From: Sporosarcina sp. JAI121
GTDB taxonomy: Bacteria > Bacillota > Bacilli > Bacillales_A > Planococcaceae
Direction of reading: 5' to 3'
DNA: 51,061 nt
Assembly: GCF_013408665.1 (NCBI RefSeq)
Contig: NZ_JACCCL010000001.1
Span: 233,755-284,815, forward strand
Numbering within the stretch: the first letter of the stretch is position 1; every line of letters starts with the position of its first letter. Shown in pieces: positions 39,390 to 50,214 of this stretch. The notes under the pieces are model-generated. The model made no database searches and was not told where the DNA came from. It saw only the letters and a list, made by a program, of their open reading frames with translations. Both the position numbers and the translations under genes were made by a program.

Positions 39390-41540
39390 ATGGGGCCATT
39401 GCTCATTGCCAACTGGATTCTGTTTTTCGCAGTCGTGGCATATGCGCTTGCATTGTTCACATATTTGATTAAAACTCGGATTCAATTTATCAAACTGGGG
39501 AAGAAAGAAGAGTTTGATAATAATGTTTCGGAACGTCTCCGCAAAATATGGGTGTATGTGTTCGGACAAAAGAAGCTATTAAAAGACAAGAAAAGTGGAG
39601 CCATTCACGTTATGTTCTTCTACGGGTTTTTACTCGTGCAATTCGGGGCTATCGATCTTATTTGGAAAGGGCTTAAACCGGGATCACACTTACCATTTGG
39701 TCCGCTGTATCCTGCCTTTACATTCTTCCAAGAAATCGTCGCACTTACAATTCTCGTCGCGGTCGTTTGGGCATTCCACCGTCGCTATGTCGAGAAGCTT
39801 GTCCGTCTGAAACGCGGATGGAAATCGGGACTTGTTCTGATTTTCATCGGGGGGCTTATGGTTTCGACGTTACTGGCGAACGGAATGAACATGATTTGGC
39901 AGGGACATGCAGCATCTTGGTCTGAGCCGGTCGCTTCGGCAATCGCAACGATATTCAGTTTCATGCCATCGATTGCCGCCGCAACTGTATTTTTCGTCGC
40001 TTGGTGGATTCATCTGTTAATTTTACTGACGTTCCTTGTCTATGTGCCGCAATCGAAACATGCGCACTTGATTGCAGGGCCTGCCAATGTTTACTTCCAC
40101 CGTCTTGACCATGCAGGGCGCCTGAAACCAATCGACTTCGAAGCATTGGAAAATGTGGAAGAAGGGGAAGAGATGCCGCCGCTTGGGGTAGGGAAAATCA
40201 CCGACTTCACGCAGCTGCAAATGATCGACTTATACGCATGCGTCGAATGTGGGCGCTGTACGAATATGTGTCCAGCTACAGGGACCGGTAAAATGCTGTC
40301 CCCGATGGATTTGATCACGAAATTACGTGATAACCTGACCAATACAGGTGCACTTGTCACGAAGCAAAAACCATGGGTGCCAACTTTCGCTTTCAACAAC
40401 ACGAAAGGCAACCAGATCGCAATGGCTGCCGGACTTGAAGGCGCTACAATGGACGATATTTACAGCCCGTCCCTCATCGGTGATATCATCACGGAAGAGG
40501 AAATTTGGGCTTGTACAACATGCCGTAACTGTGAAGACCAATGCCCGGTTATGAATGAACATGTTGATAAAATCATCGACCTTCGCCGTTACCTTGTGAT
40601 GACGGAAGGGAAAATGGATCCGGATGCACAGCGCGCGATGACAAACATCGAACGTCAAGGGAATCCATGGGGGCTGAATCGTAAAGAGAAAGAGAACTGG
40701 AGAGAGGCCCGTCCGGATCTTCATATTCCAACGGTGAAAGAACTGAAAAAAGCGGGCGAAGAATTCGAGTACCTATTCTGGGTCGGCTCGATGGGTTCAT
40801 TCGACAACCGTTCACAAAAAATCGCATTGTCCTTTGTGCATCTCATGAATGAAGCGGGCGTCAAGTTCGCCATACTCGGCAATAAAGAGAAAAACTCCGG
40901 AGATACGCCGCGTCGACTAGGGAATGAGTTTTTATTCCAGGAGCTGGCTACAGCCAATATCGACGAATTTGAAAAAGCCGGTGTCACAAAACTCGTCACG
41001 ATTGACCCGCACGCTTACAATATTTTTAAAAATGAATACCCGGATTTCGGATTTAAAGCGGAAGTGATCCATCATACGGAACTGCTTCACGAACTCGTTG
41101 TCCAAGGGAAGTTGAAACCGGAACATGCGATCAACGAAACGATCACATTCCACGATTCTTGTTACCTGGGCAGATACAACGATGTCTATGATCCGCCGCG
41201 TGAAATTCTCAAATCGATTCCAGGAGTTGAGCTTGTTGAAATGAAACGCAACCGCGAAGACGGCATGTGCTGTGGAGCGGGCGGAGGATTGATGTGGATG
41301 GAAGAAGATTCAGGCCACCGCATCAACGTCGCAAGAACAGAACAAGCGCTTGAAGTGAGTCCGGGAATCATTTCCTCCGGCTGTCCATACTGCTTGACGA
41401 TGCTGTCTGACGGAACGAAAGCGAAAGAAGTGGAAGAAACCGTCGGGACTTACGATATCGCTGAATTGCTGGAGCGTTCGATTTTCGGTGAAGACTGGCA
41501 GCCTACCGAAGTGGAAGAGGAAGAATCGATTTTACAATAA
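39390..41540 (+). CDS. fadF: Fe-S oxidoreductase FadF-like, ETF to quinone electron carrier
   Basis: A 716-aa membrane protein. The N-terminal ~250 aa hold several helices (WILFFAVVAYALALFTYLI, VMFFYGFLLVQFGAIDLI, FFVAWWIHLLILLTFLVYVP). Two 4Fe-4S motifs follow (CVECGRCTNMCP and CTTCRNCEDQCP), and then two CCG-type domains (HDSCYLGRYN, MCCGAGGGLMWME, SSGCPYCLTML). FadF (YwjF) proteins are thought to pass electrons from acyl-CoA dehydrogenases via ETF to menaquinone. It is a single gene with its own promoter and terminator, upstream of the beta-oxidation operon. ATG 39390 follows GGAAGGGGAG. Confidence 0.9.
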   Translation: MGPLLIANWILFFAVVAYALALFTYLIKTRIQFIKLGKKEEFDNNVSERLRKIWVYVFGQKKLLKDKKSGAIHVMFFYGFLLVQFGAIDLIWKGLKPGSHLPFGPLYPAFTFFQEIVALTILVAVVWAFHRRYVEKLVRLKRGWKSGLVLIFIGGLMVSTLLANGMNMIWQGHAASWSEPVASAIATIFSFMPSIAAATVFFVAWWIHLLILLTFLVYVPQSKHAHLIAGPANVYFHRLDHAGRLKPIDFEALENVEEGEEMPPLGVGKITDFTQLQMIDLYACVECGRCTNMCPATGTGKMLSPMDLITKLRDNLTNTGALVTKQKPWVPTFAFNNTKGNQIAMAAGLEGATMDDIYSPSLIGDIITEEEIWACTTCRNCEDQCPVMNEHVDKIIDLRRYLVMTEGKMDPDAQRAMTNIERQGNPWGLNRKEKENWREARPDLHIPTVKELKKAGEEFEYLFWVGSMGSFDNRSQKIALSFVHLMNEAGVKFAILGNKEKNSGDTPRRLGNEFLFQELATANIDEFEKAGVTKLVTIDPHAYNIFKNEYPDFGFKAEVIHHTELLHELVVQGKLKPEHAINETITFHDSCYLGRYNDVYDPPREILKSIPGVELVEMKRNREDGMCCGAGGGLMWMEEDSGHRINVARTEQALEVSPGIISSGCPYCLTMLSDGTKAKEVEETVGTYDIAELLERSIFGEDWQPTEVEEEESILQ

Positions 41541-41608
41541 GCCATTGCGGAACAATCAGTATTGTCGTACAATTAATAGAATTAGAACTTTGATTTACAA
41601 GCGAAATG

Positions 41609-41633
41609 AGGGAGTGGAAACACTCCTTTTTTC
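41609..41633 (+). terminator. Terminator after fadF
   Basis: GGAGTG pairs with CACTCC around GAAA, a stable tetraloop, followed by TTTTTTC. Confidence 0.85.
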
Positions 41634-41645
41634 TTGACTACTAAC

Positions 41646-41663
41646 CGAGCGAGCGTTCAGTCA
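41646..41663. promoter_or_regulatory. Operator-like palindrome before the thiolase operon
   Basis: Read on the minus strand as TGACTGAACGCTCGCTCG, it matches 14 of 18 positions with the site before fadF (TGACTGAATGCTCATTCA), in the opposite orientation. A TTGACT lies just upstream (41634-41639), though no clear -10 is at the usual distance. It is a probable binding site for a TetR-type regulator, perhaps the one at 46276. Confidence 0.55.
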
Positions 41664-41692
41664 CTGGTGACAGTTACTATACGACTCACTAA

Positions 41693-41706
41693 TGAAAGCG
41701 TTATCA
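41693..41706. promoter_or_regulatory. Catabolite-responsive element (cre)
   Basis: TGAAAGCGTTATCA fits the CcpA consensus TGWAANCGNTNWCA at every fixed position. It lies 25 bp before the thiolase start, downstream of the operator-like site, so CcpA should repress the operon by roadblock when glucose is present. Confidence 0.75.
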
Positions 41707-41730
41707 ATCAACGTAAAAGGGGCGATGGAT

Positions 41731-42927
41731 ATGAATAGAACGGTCATAGTAAATGGGGCACGCACACCATTTGCAAAACTGGGCGGAGCTTTAAAATCGA
41801 TGACAGCAAGCGATCTTGGAGGCATTGCCATCAAAGACGCATTGAACCGTGCGGATGTGAAAGCGGAGGAAGTCGGCGAGGTCATTATCGGAACCGTGCT
41901 GCAAGCAGGTCAGGGGCAAATTCCTTCCAGACAGGCTGCAACGAAAGCGGGACTGCCATGGTCCGTGAAAACGGAAACCATCAACAAAGTATGTGCATCG
42001 GGAATGCGCAGCGTTACACTCGGCGACCAGCTGATCCGCTTAGGCGATGAAGAAGTGATTGTGGCAGGCGGCATGGAATCCATGTCCAACGCACCTTACT
42101 ACGTACCGAAAGCACGATTCGGACTGAAAATGGGCGATGCAGAGCTGATTGACGGCATGATCTACGACGGGCTTTCCTGTTCATTCTCGCCCGACCGCGT
42201 CCATATGGGCACTTACGGTAACAATACGGCGGATGAATTTGCATTGACGCGTGAAGCGCAGGACGCATGGTCGTTGCGTAGCCACGAACGTGCACTGCAG
42301 GCGATCGACGCAGGGGTGTTTGCAGAAGAAATCGTTCCGGTCGAGATTCCGCAGCGAAAAGGCGATCCGATTTTATTCGACACGGATGAAGCACCTCGTC
42401 GCGGATCATCAACTGAATTACTAGCGAAATTGCGTCCGGCGTTCGGTAAGGACGGTACAATTACAGCCGGTAACGCACCGGGCGTTAACGACGGTGCATG
42501 TGCGCTTGTTTTGATGAATGAAGAACGTGCGTTACAAGAGGGGAAAACACCTTTAGCAGCAATAATCGGCCATGCGGAAGTCGCCATTCAACCGGAAAAC
42601 TTCCCGCAGACACCCGGACTCGTCATTAATGCGTTATTGAAGAAGACTGGTAAGAGCCTTGAAGATATAAAGTTGTTTGAAATAAATGAAGCATTTGCAG
42701 CAGTGGCTCTCGCAAGTTCGCAGATCGCAGGGCTTGATCCTGAAAAAGTGAATGTCAACGGCGGTGCGGTTGCACTCGGGCATCCGATCGGAGCAAGCGG
42801 AACGCGCATTATTTTGACACTTGCGCACGAACTGAAACGCCGCGGAGGCGGCATCGGTATTGCAGCGATCTGTTCAGGCGGAGGCCAAGGTGACGCAATC
42901 ATGATTGAAGTGGAAAAATCGGAATGA
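41731..42927 (+). CDS. Acetyl-CoA C-acyltransferase (thiolase)
   Basis: A 398-aa thiolase. The acyl-accepting Cys88 is in INKVCASGMRSV, GGAVALGHPIGASG holds the catalytic His, and AICSGGGQGDA the second Cys. It is the first gene of the operon and close to MmgA/ThlA-type acetyl-CoA acetyltransferases. Whether it prefers acetoacetyl-CoA or longer chains is not decided by sequence. ATG 41731 is 8 nt from AAAAGGGG. The ATG at 41692 lies in the cre site and is rejected. Confidence 0.93.
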   Translation: MNRTVIVNGARTPFAKLGGALKSMTASDLGGIAIKDALNRADVKAEEVGEVIIGTVLQAGQGQIPSRQAATKAGLPWSVKTETINKVCASGMRSVTLGDQLIRLGDEEVIVAGGMESMSNAPYYVPKARFGLKMGDAELIDGMIYDGLSCSFSPDRVHMGTYGNNTADEFALTREAQDAWSLRSHERALQAIDAGVFAEEIVPVEIPQRKGDPILFDTDEAPRRGSSTELLAKLRPAFGKDGTITAGNAPGVNDGACALVLMNEERALQEGKTPLAAIIGHAEVAIQPENFPQTPGLVINALLKKTGKSLEDIKLFEINEAFAAVALASSQIAGLDPEKVNVNGGAVALGHPIGASGTRIILTLAHELKRRGGGIGIAAICSGGGQGDAIMIEVEKSE

Positions 42928-42944
42928 GTGGGAGGCGTTAATCG

Positions 42945-43796
42945 ATGGAAATTAAAAAAATAATGGTCATTGGAGCAGGACAGATGGGCGGAGGCATTGC
43001 TCAAGTTTGTGCACAAGCCGGCTTCGACGTGAAACTGAATGATATTAAAGAGGAATCCTATGCAAAGGGACTTGCGGTCATTACGAAAAACCTTTCCCGC
43101 AACGTCGAAAAAGGGCGCATGACGGAAGATGAAAAATCCGCTGTCCTCGGTCGCATAACGAAATCACTCGATCTGCAAGATGCATCGGACGCTGATATTG
43201 TCATCGAAGCCGCCGTCGAAAATATGGACATCAAAAAATCCATTTTCGCGAAGCTGGATGAAATCGCGCCACAACACGCGATTCTCGCATCCAATACATC
43301 TTCTCTTCCAATCACTGAAATTGCGGCGGCAACAAAACGTCCTGAACAAGTGATCGGCATGCACTTCATGAACCCGGTTCCGGTCATGAAGCTTGTTGAA
43401 ATCATCCGCGGCCTCGCAACGGCCGATGAAGTATACAAAGCGGTTGAAGAGATGACGGTGAAATTGTCGAAAACACCTGTTGAAGTGAATGACTTCCCAG
43501 GTTTCGTCGCAAACCGCATACTGATGCCGATGATCAACGAAGCGATTTACACGCTCTATGAAGGCGTCGCAACAGAAGAAGCGATTGATGAAGTGATGAA
43601 GCTCGGCATGAATCATCCGATGGGACCGCTACAATTAGCAGATTTCATCGGGCTAGATACATGCTTGTATATTATGGAAACGCTGCACGAAGGATTCGGC
43701 GATTCGAAATACCGCCCATGTCCACTGCTCCGGAAATATGTAAAAGCAGGATGGCTAGGAAAGAAATCGGGTCGAGGATTCTACGTTTACGAATAA
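42945..43796 (+). CDS. 3-hydroxybutyryl-CoA dehydrogenase
   Basis: A 283-aa 3-hydroxyacyl-CoA dehydrogenase of the Hbd/MmgB type. NAD motif [17 protein letters not shown], then [20 protein letters not shown], and the catalytic region [17 protein letters not shown], with [18 protein letters not shown]. It comes 17 bp after the thiolase in the same operon. Confidence 0.94.
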   Translation: MEIKKIMVIGAGQMGGGIAQVCAQAGFDVKLNDIKEESYAKGLAVITKNLSRNVEKGRMTEDEKSAVLGRITKSLDLQDASDADIVIEAAVENMDIKKSIFAKLDEIAPQHAILASNTSSLPITEIAAATKRPEQVIGMHFMNPVPVMKLVEIIRGLATADEVYKAVEEMTVKLSKTPVEVNDFPGFVANRILMPMINEAIYTLYEGVATEEAIDEVMKLGMNHPMGPLQLADFIGLDTCLYIMETLHEGFGDSKYRPCPLLRKYVKAGWLGKKSGRGFYVYE

Positions 43797-43826
43797 CTAA
43801 CGCTTTCATTTAAAGGGGAAATCATG

Positions 43827-44963
43827 ATGGATTTAACATTCACCGAAGAACAGCAGATGATGCGCGATATGGTACAAAACTTTGCAAAGACTGAAATCGA
43901 ACCGTTCATTCCACGTATGGAAGCTGGGGAATTCCCGCGTGAAATCTTGAAGAAAATGGGCGGCCTCGGTTTGATGGGCATTACGGTTCCTGAAGAATAC
44001 GGCGGCGCAGGCATGGATTTCGTTTCTTATATTAGCGCTATCCATGAACTCTCGAAAGTGAGTGCTGTTGTCGGCGTCATTCTTTCCGTTCATACATCGG
44101 TCGGTACAAATCCGATTATGTATTTCGGAAACGATGAGCAGAAAAGCCGTTATCTTCCGAAATTAGCGAGCGGCGAATACCTTGGCGCGTTCTGTCTTAC
44201 GGAAGCCTCATCAGGCTCTGACGCAGGTTCGCTCAAAACACGTGCGCTGAAGAAAGAAGATCATTACGTCTTGAACGGCTCCAAAATGTTCATCACGAAC
44301 GGCGGGGAAGCGGACGTCTACATCGTCTTCGCATCAACGGATTCATCGAAAGGTACATACGGCATTTCGGCGTTCATCGTCGATAAAGACACACCGGGTC
44401 TCGTTATCGGAAAAGATGAGCGGAAGATGGGTCTTCATGGTTCACGGACAGTCGAACTGTCGTTTGATCAAATGAAAGTACCTGCGGAAAATTTGCTCGG
44501 GGAAGAAAATGGCGGCTTCAAAATTGCGATGGCAAACCTTGACGTCGGTCGAATCGGCATCGCTGCCCAAGCGCTCGGTATCGCAGAAGCTGCACTTGAA
44601 GCGGCGACGGGTTATGCGAAAGAACGTGTCCAATTCGGCAAACCGATTGCCGCTCAGCAAGGCGTAGGATTCAAACTGGCGGATATGGCAACCGCAGTCG
44701 AAGCGGCAAGATTGCTCGTCTACCGCGCTGCACAACTGCGTGCGGAAGGATTACCATGTGGAAAAGAAGCATCGATGGCCAAGCTGTTCGCTTCAAAAGC
44801 GGCGGTAGAAGGATCGATTGACGCGGTCCAAGTGTTCGGTGGCTACGGCTATACGGAAGATTATCCGGTAGAGCGTTATTTCCGCGACGCAAAAGTGACC
44901 GAAATCTACGAAGGCACCAGCGAAATCCAGCGCATCGTCATTTCAAAACATTTGCTGAAGTAA
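43827..44963 (+). CDS. Acyl-CoA dehydrogenase (first)
   Basis: A 378-aa flavoprotein of the short/branched-chain acyl-CoA dehydrogenase type. [13 protein letters not shown] and [16 protein letters not shown] are FAD-binding blocks. [36 protein letters not shown] contains the catalytic Glu (YEGT). MmgC-like by position. ATG 43827 is 8 nt from AAAGGGG. ATG 43824 directly before is also possible. Confidence 0.93.
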   Translation: MDLTFTEEQQMMRDMVQNFAKTEIEPFIPRMEAGEFPREILKKMGGLGLMGITVPEEYGGAGMDFVSYISAIHELSKVSAVVGVILSVHTSVGTNPIMYFGNDEQKSRYLPKLASGEYLGAFCLTEASSGSDAGSLKTRALKKEDHYVLNGSKMFITNGGEADVYIVFASTDSSKGTYGISAFIVDKDTPGLVIGKDERKMGLHGSRTVELSFDQMKVPAENLLGEENGGFKIAMANLDVGRIGIAAQALGIAEAALEAATGYAKERVQFGKPIAAQQGVGFKLADMATAVEAARLLVYRAAQLRAEGLPCGKEASMAKLFASKAAVEGSIDAVQVFGGYGYTEDYPVERYFRDAKVTEIYEGTSEIQRIVISKHLLK

Positions 44964-44989
44964 CGCGCGGGTGACGGTGGAGTGGCGCA

Positions 44990-45095
44990 ATTGTATGGGT
45001 GACAGTCACCAATACAACTTCAAAACAAACATGAAAGTTCAAACAAACATGTTAGTTCGAAAAAACGTGAAAGTGCGGGTGCCTGTCACCCATAA
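44990..45095 (+). repeat. Intergenic palindromic element pair with short tandem repeats
   Basis: Two palindromic cores, GGTGACAGTCACC near 44999 and GGTGCCTGTCACC near 45079, flank three imperfect 18-19-bp direct repeats (TTCAAAACAAACATG, TTCAAACAAACATG, TTCGAAAAAACGTG). The region lies between the two acyl-CoA dehydrogenase genes. Confidence 0.75.
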
Positions 45096-45117
45096 AATAG
45101 AGAAGGTGGGAAATCCG

Positions 45118-46257
45118 ATGAACTTTAAACTATCTGAAGAACATGAAATGATTCGCAAAATGGTACGCGACTTTGCAGAAAACGAAGTCGCGCCGACTGC
45201 TGAAGAACGTGATGAAGAAGAGCGTTTCGATATGGATATCTTCAAGAAGATGGCGGAACTCGGCCTGACAGGTATCCCTTGGCCGGAAGAGTACGGCGGC
45301 ATCGGCAGTGACTTCCTGGCATATTGTATCGCTGTGGAGGAGTTGTCACGCGTCTGTGCGTCAACGGGCGTCACGCTTTCTGCACATACATCGCTTGCAG
45401 GCTGGCCGGTATTCAAATATGGAACGGAAGAACAGAAACAGCAATACCTTCGTCCGATGGCGGAAGGAACGAAAATAGGTGCATACGGACTGACAGAGCC
45501 TAGTTCCGGTTCTGATGCAGGCGGCATGCGCACATCGGCTAAGTTGGACGGGGACGACTACATCTTGAACGGTTCCAAGATTTTCATCACAAACGGCGGA
45601 ATTGCTGATATTTACATCGTCTTCGCAGTCACTGATCCGGAATCAAAACATAAAGGCACAAGCGCGTTCATCGTGGAAAAAGACTTCCCGGGCTTCTCTG
45701 TTGGTAAAAAAGAGCGCAAACTCGGCATTCGTTCATCACCGACAACTGAAATCATGTTCGACAACTGCCGCGTACCGAAAGAAAATCTACTCGGTGAAGA
45801 GGGGCAAGGCTTCATCATCGCAATGAAAACTCTCGACGGCGGGCGTAACGGAATCGCGGCGCAAGCAGTCGGAATTGCGCAAGGTGCACTTGATGCCTCT
45901 GTCGACTATGCAAAAGAACGCGTTCAATTCGGCAAGCCGATTGCAGCTAACCAAGGCATCGGATTCAAATTGGCGGATATGGCGACAGCGACGGAAGCTT
46001 CAAGATTGTTGACATACCAAGCGGCGTGGCTTGAGTCGAATAACTTACCATACGGCCAAGCGTCTGCAATGGCGAAACTGATGGCTGGAGATACAGCGAT
46101 GAGAGTAACGACGGATGCCGTTCAAGTTTTCGGCGGCTACGGTTATACAAAAGACTATCCGGTTGAGCGTTACATGCGTGATGCGAAAATTACGCAGATT
46201 TACGAAGGAACGCAGGAAATCCAACGTCTCGTCATCTCCCGCATGCTGACAAAATAA
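45118..46257 (+). CDS. Acyl-CoA dehydrogenase (second)
   Basis: A 379-aa acyl-CoA dehydrogenase, a paralog of the preceding one: [36 protein letters not shown], and the catalytic Glu in [19 protein letters not shown] 45118 follows GAAGGTGGGAAATCCG. The frame is open upstream to 44971 through the repeat element, but this part is repeat-derived. The two enzymes probably serve different chain lengths or branching. Confidence 0.92.
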   Translation: MNFKLSEEHEMIRKMVRDFAENEVAPTAEERDEEERFDMDIFKKMAELGLTGIPWPEEYGGIGSDFLAYCIAVEELSRVCASTGVTLSAHTSLAGWPVFKYGTEEQKQQYLRPMAEGTKIGAYGLTEPSSGSDAGGMRTSAKLDGDDYILNGSKIFITNGGIADIYIVFAVTDPESKHKGTSAFIVEKDFPGFSVGKKERKLGIRSSPTTEIMFDNCRVPKENLLGEEGQGFIIAMKTLDGGRNGIAAQAVGIAQGALDASVDYAKERVQFGKPIAANQGIGFKLADMATATEASRLLTYQAAWLESNNLPYGQASAMAKLMAGDTAMRVTTDAVQVFGGYGYTKDYPVERYMRDAKITQIYEGTQEIQRLVISRMLTK

Positions 46258-46275
46258 GCTCGGAGGTGAAGGATA

Positions 46276-46917
46276 GTGGCAAAACGAGAAGTGAAATCTT
46301 CCGTCAAAGATGAGAGCCTGATTGAAAAAAGGCGTGAACAGATGATCCGCGGCGCGGTGAAACTATTCAAAGAGAAGGGGTTCCATCGTGCAACAACCCG
46401 TGAAATTGCAAAAGCGGCGGGGTTCAGCATCGGAACGCTTTATGAATACATCCGCACGAAGGAAGATGTGCTCTATCTCGTCTGCGATAGCATTTATAAC
46501 GAAGTGCACGACCGTCTTTCCGCCCTGCCTATCCAGGAAGGGACGGTTGACGGGCTGCAAGTGGCCATTAGTCAGTATTATCATTTGATAGACGATATGT
46601 CGGATGAATTCGTCGTCATGTACCAAGAAACGAAATCGTTGCCGAAAGATGCATTGCAATACGTCTTAACGAAAGAGATGGAAATGGTCTCTTTGTTCGA
46701 AAAACTTCTACAGGCCTGTGCAAATTCGGGGGAACTGCGCATTGACGGGGAAGAGGTTGGAATTGCAGCTCATCATATCGTCGTTCAAGGACAGATGTGG
46801 GCATTTCGGAGATGGGCATTGCATAAAAACTATTCGATAGAAGATTATATCCGCGTTCAGACGGATCAGCTTTTCAAGGGGTTAATCGGGGGACAGGTTC
46901 AAAAAGTGCAATCTTAA
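46276..46917 (+). CDS. TetR/AcrR family regulator
   Basis: A 213-aa regulator. The N-terminal helix-turn-helix is clear (IRGAVKLFKEKGFHRATTREIAKAAGFSIGTLYEYIRTKEDVLY). The C-terminal ligand domain is of the kind that senses acyl-CoA in related repressors, but the ligand is not known. GTG 46276 follows CGGAGGTGAAGG. It lies inside the operon, between the dehydrogenases and icmF, so it may control this operon through the palindromes at 39283 and 41646 (inference). Confidence 0.9.
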   Translation: MAKREVKSSVKDESLIEKRREQMIRGAVKLFKEKGFHRATTREIAKAAGFSIGTLYEYIRTKEDVLYLVCDSIYNEVHDRLSALPIQEGTVDGLQVAISQYYHLIDDMSDEFVVMYQETKSLPKDALQYVLTKEMEMVSLFEKLLQACANSGELRIDGEEVGIAAHHIVVQGQMWAFRRWALHKNYSIEDYIRVQTDQLFKGLIGGQVQKVQS

Positions 46918-46956
46918 TTGTCAAACGTTCAAAAGTGCAGAAGGGGTGTTCTATAT

Positions 46957-49900
46957 ATGGAAACAGTTGAGATCTACAAACCGAAGCACCATATCCGTTT
47001 CGTCACGGCGTCGAGTCTTTTCGACGGCCATGACGCATCCATCAATATCATGCGACGCATTTTGCAGTCAAGCGGAGCGGAAGTTATCCACTTGGGTCAC
47101 AACCGTTCTGTCGAAGAAGTGGTCAATGCAGCGATCCAGGAGGATGTCCAGGCAATCGCGATGTCATCGTACCAAGGCGGACACGTCGAATACTTCAAAT
47201 ATATGTACGACCTTCTTCAGGAAAAAGGGGCTCCGCACATCCGCATTTACGCGGGCGGCGGTGGAGTGATAATCCCGAAGGAAATCAACGAGCTACATGA
47301 CTATGGCATCACTTGGATTTTTTCACCGGAAGACGGCCGTAAGATGGGCCTTCAAGGGATGATCAACCGGATGCTCGAACAATGCGATTTTCTTACGGAA
47401 ACTGCTAATGAAATGGAAAATCTCGAAAAAATGAGCGTTGATCAGCCGGAAGTGCTAGCTAATTTAATTACCTATGTGGAAGAAATGAACGGCAAAAACG
47501 ATGCGCAAGCAACCGCAGTCGTTGAAAAGGCGCGCACACTTTCTAAAAATACGCCGATTCTTGGAATAACAGGAACCGGAGGAGCAGGAAAAAGTTCGCT
47601 TACTGACGAATTAATCCGCCGCTTCCTCCACGAACTGCCTGAAAAAAGAGTCGCAATTCTATCCATCGACCCGACAAAACAAAAAACGGGCGGGGCATTA
47701 CTTGGTGACCGTATTCGCATGAACGCCATCTTCAACAAACGGGTTTTCATGAGAAGTCTGGCGACGCGCGGCTCACGTTCAGAACTGTCCGGAGCCATTA
47801 AAGACGTGCTTGACATCGTGAAAGCGGCAGGTTTCGACCTCATCGTTATAGAAACAAGCGGAATCGGGCAAGGGGACGCTGAAATTACCGAAGTATCCGA
47901 TGCTTCCATGTATGTCATGACAAGTGAATTCGGTGCGCCGACACAACTTGAAAAGATTGACATGATTGATTTCGCAGACTTGATCGTTATCAATAAATTC
48001 GAGCGTAAAGGCTCTGAAGACGCATTACGCCAAGTGCAGAAGCAGTATCAGCGTAGCCATCTCCTTTGGAACCAGGAGCTCGATAAAATGCCGGTCTATG
48101 GCACAATCGCCAGCCAGTTCAACGACAAGGGGACGAACTCACTTTTCGCAGCACTCGTGTCCGTGTTGAATGAAAAATGCGGCCTCGACTGGGAAACCTC
48201 ATATGGCCAGTTCGTCAAAACACAGAAACAGAACGTCATCATCCCGAACGACCGTCAGCAATATTTGCGTGAAATCTCGGATACGGTCCGCGGTTATCAC
48301 AAAAAATCCGATGTGCAGGAAAAGCTTGCACGTAAACTGTTCCAGCTCGAAGGGGCTATTCAGACGGTCAACGAACAAGCGCCGGACGATGCGCTCGTCA
48401 CTTCGCTGCAGTCTCTTGCGGATGGCGTCAAGGAAGAATTGACCGCGGAATCAAAACGGATACTAGCAAACTGGGAAAAGTTGAAAGAAGCCTATGCGGG
48501 TGATGAGTTCATCACAAAAGTCCGAGATAAGGAACTGCGCACGGCATTGACGACAACAAGTCTATCCGGATTGAAAATCCCGAAAGTTGTGTTGCCGAAA
48601 TTCAAGGATTACGGGGAGATTCTTCGTTGGGTTTATAAAGAGAATGTACCAGGTTCGTATCCCTATACTGCAGGCGTATTCCCGTTCAAACGCGAAGGGG
48701 AAGATCCGAAACGGCAATTCGCAGGAGAAGGAACGCCGGAACGGACGAACCGCCGCTTCCACTATTTATCGAAAGATGACGATGCAAAGCGGTTATCGAC
48801 TGCATTCGACTCTGTAACCTTATACGGGGAAGACCCGGATGAACGTCCGGATATCTTCGGGAAAGTCGGGGAATCAGGCGTCAGCATCTGTACGCTTGAT
48901 GATATGAAAAAGCTTTATGAAGGATTCGACCTATGCGCACCGGCGACATCCGTTTCGATGACAATCAACGGTCCGGCCCCGATCATCCTAGCGATGTTCA
49001 TGAATACGGCAATCGATCAGCAAGTTCGTATCAATGAAGAAAAACTGGGACGTCCGCTGACAGTTGAAGAATTCATTGCAGTCAAAGAAGGAACGCTTCA
49101 ATCCGTCCGCGGAACAGTACAAGCGGATATTCTGAAAGAAGACCAAGGGCAGAACACATGCATCTTTTCGACAGAATTTGCACTGCGCATGATGGGGGAC
49201 ATCCAGCAGTACTTCATCGACCAAAAAGTGCGTAATTACTATTCCGTTTCGATTTCGGGTTATCATATCGCAGAAGCGGGCGCGAATCCGATTTCACAAC
49301 TGGCATTCACACTATCGAATGGCTTCACGTATGTTGAATATTACTTGAGCCGCGGAATGAATATTGACGATTTCGCTCCGAACTTGTCGTTCTTCTTCTC
49401 GAACGGTCTCGATCCGGAATATACGGTTATCGGTCGCGTCGCCCGCCGCATTTGGGCAGTTGCGATGCGCGAGAAATACGGCGCGAACGAGCGGAGCCAG
49501 AAATTGAAGTACCATGTCCAAACGTCCGGCCGCAGTTTGCATGCGCAGGAAATCGATTTCAACGATATCCGCACGACGTTGCAAGCGCTTATGGCATTGC
49601 AGGATAACTGTAACTCACTCCATACGAACGCTTACGACGAAGCGATTACAACGCCGACGGAAGAATCGGTCCGCCGCGCGATGGCGATCCAGATGATCAT
49701 TACAAATGAACACGGTCTGTCGAAAAATGAAAACCCGCTCCAAGGCGCATTTATCGTCGAAGAATTGACGGATCTCGTCGAAGAAATGGTTTTACAGGAG
49801 TTCGAAAGCCTGAATGACCGTGGCGGCGTGCTCGGTTCGATGGAAACACAATACCAGCGCGGCAAAATCCAGGAAGAATCCATGCATTATGAAATGAAAA

Positions 49901-50214
49901 AGCACTCGGGCGAGCTGCCGATCATCGGCGTCAACACCTACTTGAACCCGAACCCGCCATCTTCCGAAGACGTCGACAACATGGAAATCGCACGTGCGAC
50001 GACAAAAGAGAAAGAAACACAAATCATCAACCTGCGCGCATTCAAAAGCTCGCATGCCGATGAAACCGAAACAGCCCTGCAGCAATTGAAACAAGTAGCA
50101 GTTTCCGGCGGCAACATCTTCGAACAACTGATGGAAACCGTAAAAGTAGCAAGCCTCGGTCAAATCACTAACGCGTTATACGAAGTGGGCGGGCAGTACC
50201 GCAGAAACATGTAA
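46957..50214 (+). CDS. icmF: Fused isobutyryl-CoA mutase IcmF
   Basis: A 1085-aa adenosylcobalamin-dependent mutase that interconverts isobutyryl-CoA and butyryl-CoA. The N-terminal B12-binding domain has the lower-ligand His25 in [13 protein letters not shown]. The middle domain is a MeaB-like G-protein chaperone (Walker [10 protein letters not shown], residues 206-214; NKFERKG as NKxD-like motif). The C-terminal mutase core has [13 protein letters not shown], where Phe (about 588) stands for the Tyr of methylmalonyl-CoA mutase, consistent with isobutyryl specificity. Related activity on isovaleryl/pivalyl-CoA is possible. ATG 46957 follows AGAAGGGGTG. It depends on the upstream B12 operon for cofactor. 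Confidence 0.95.
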   Translation: METVEIYKPKHHIRFVTASSLFDGHDASINIMRRILQSSGAEVIHLGHNRSVEEVVNAAIQEDVQAIAMSSYQGGHVEYFKYMYDLLQEKGAPHIRIYAGGGGVIIPKEINELHDYGITWIFSPEDGRKMGLQGMINRMLEQCDFLTETANEMENLEKMSVDQPEVLANLITYVEEMNGKNDAQATAVVEKARTLSKNTPILGITGTGGAGKSSLTDELIRRFLHELPEKRVAILSIDPTKQKTGGALLGDRIRMNAIFNKRVFMRSLATRGSRSELSGAIKDVLDIVKAAGFDLIVIETSGIGQGDAEITEVSDASMYVMTSEFGAPTQLEKIDMIDFADLIVINKFERKGSEDALRQVQKQYQRSHLLWNQELDKMPVYGTIASQFNDKGTNSLFAALVSVLNEKCGLDWETSYGQFVKTQKQNVIIPNDRQQYLREISDTVRGYHKKSDVQEKLARKLFQLEGAIQTVNEQAPDDALVTSLQSLADGVKEELTAESKRILANWEKLKEAYAGDEFITKVRDKELRTALTTTSLSGLKIPKVVLPKFKDYGEILRWVYKENVPGSYPYTAGVFPFKREGEDPKRQFAGEGTPERTNRRFHYLSKDDDAKRLSTAFDSVTLYGEDPDERPDIFGKVGESGVSICTLDDMKKLYEGFDLCAPATSVSMTINGPAPIILAMFMNTAIDQQVRINEEKLGRPLTVEEFIAVKEGTLQSVRGTVQADILKEDQGQNTCIFSTEFALRMMGDIQQYFIDQKVRNYYSVSISGYHIAEAGANPISQLAFTLSNGFTYVEYYLSRGMNIDDFAPNLSFFFSNGLDPEYTVIGRVARRIWAVAMREKYGANERSQKLKYHVQTSGRSLHAQEIDFNDIRTTLQALMALQDNCNSLHTNAYDEAITTPTEESVRRAMAIQMIITNEHGLSKNENPLQGAFIVEELTDLVEEMVLQEFESLNDRGGVLGSMETQYQRGKIQEESMHYEMKKHSGELPIIGVNTYLNPNPPSSEDVDNMEIARATTKEKETQIINLRAFKSSHADETETALQQLKQVAVSGGNIFEQLMETVKVASLGQITNALYEVGGQYRRNM

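Noticed and set aside
44971..45117. N-terminal extension of the second acyl-CoA dehydrogenase
   Set aside because: The sequence is repeat-derived, and the family N-terminus ([11 protein letters not shown]) with its own ribosome site begins at 45118.
46918..46956. TTG 46918 as the start of IcmF
   Set aside because: It overlaps the tetR stop without a ribosome site. ATG 46957 has one and fits the family N-terminus.
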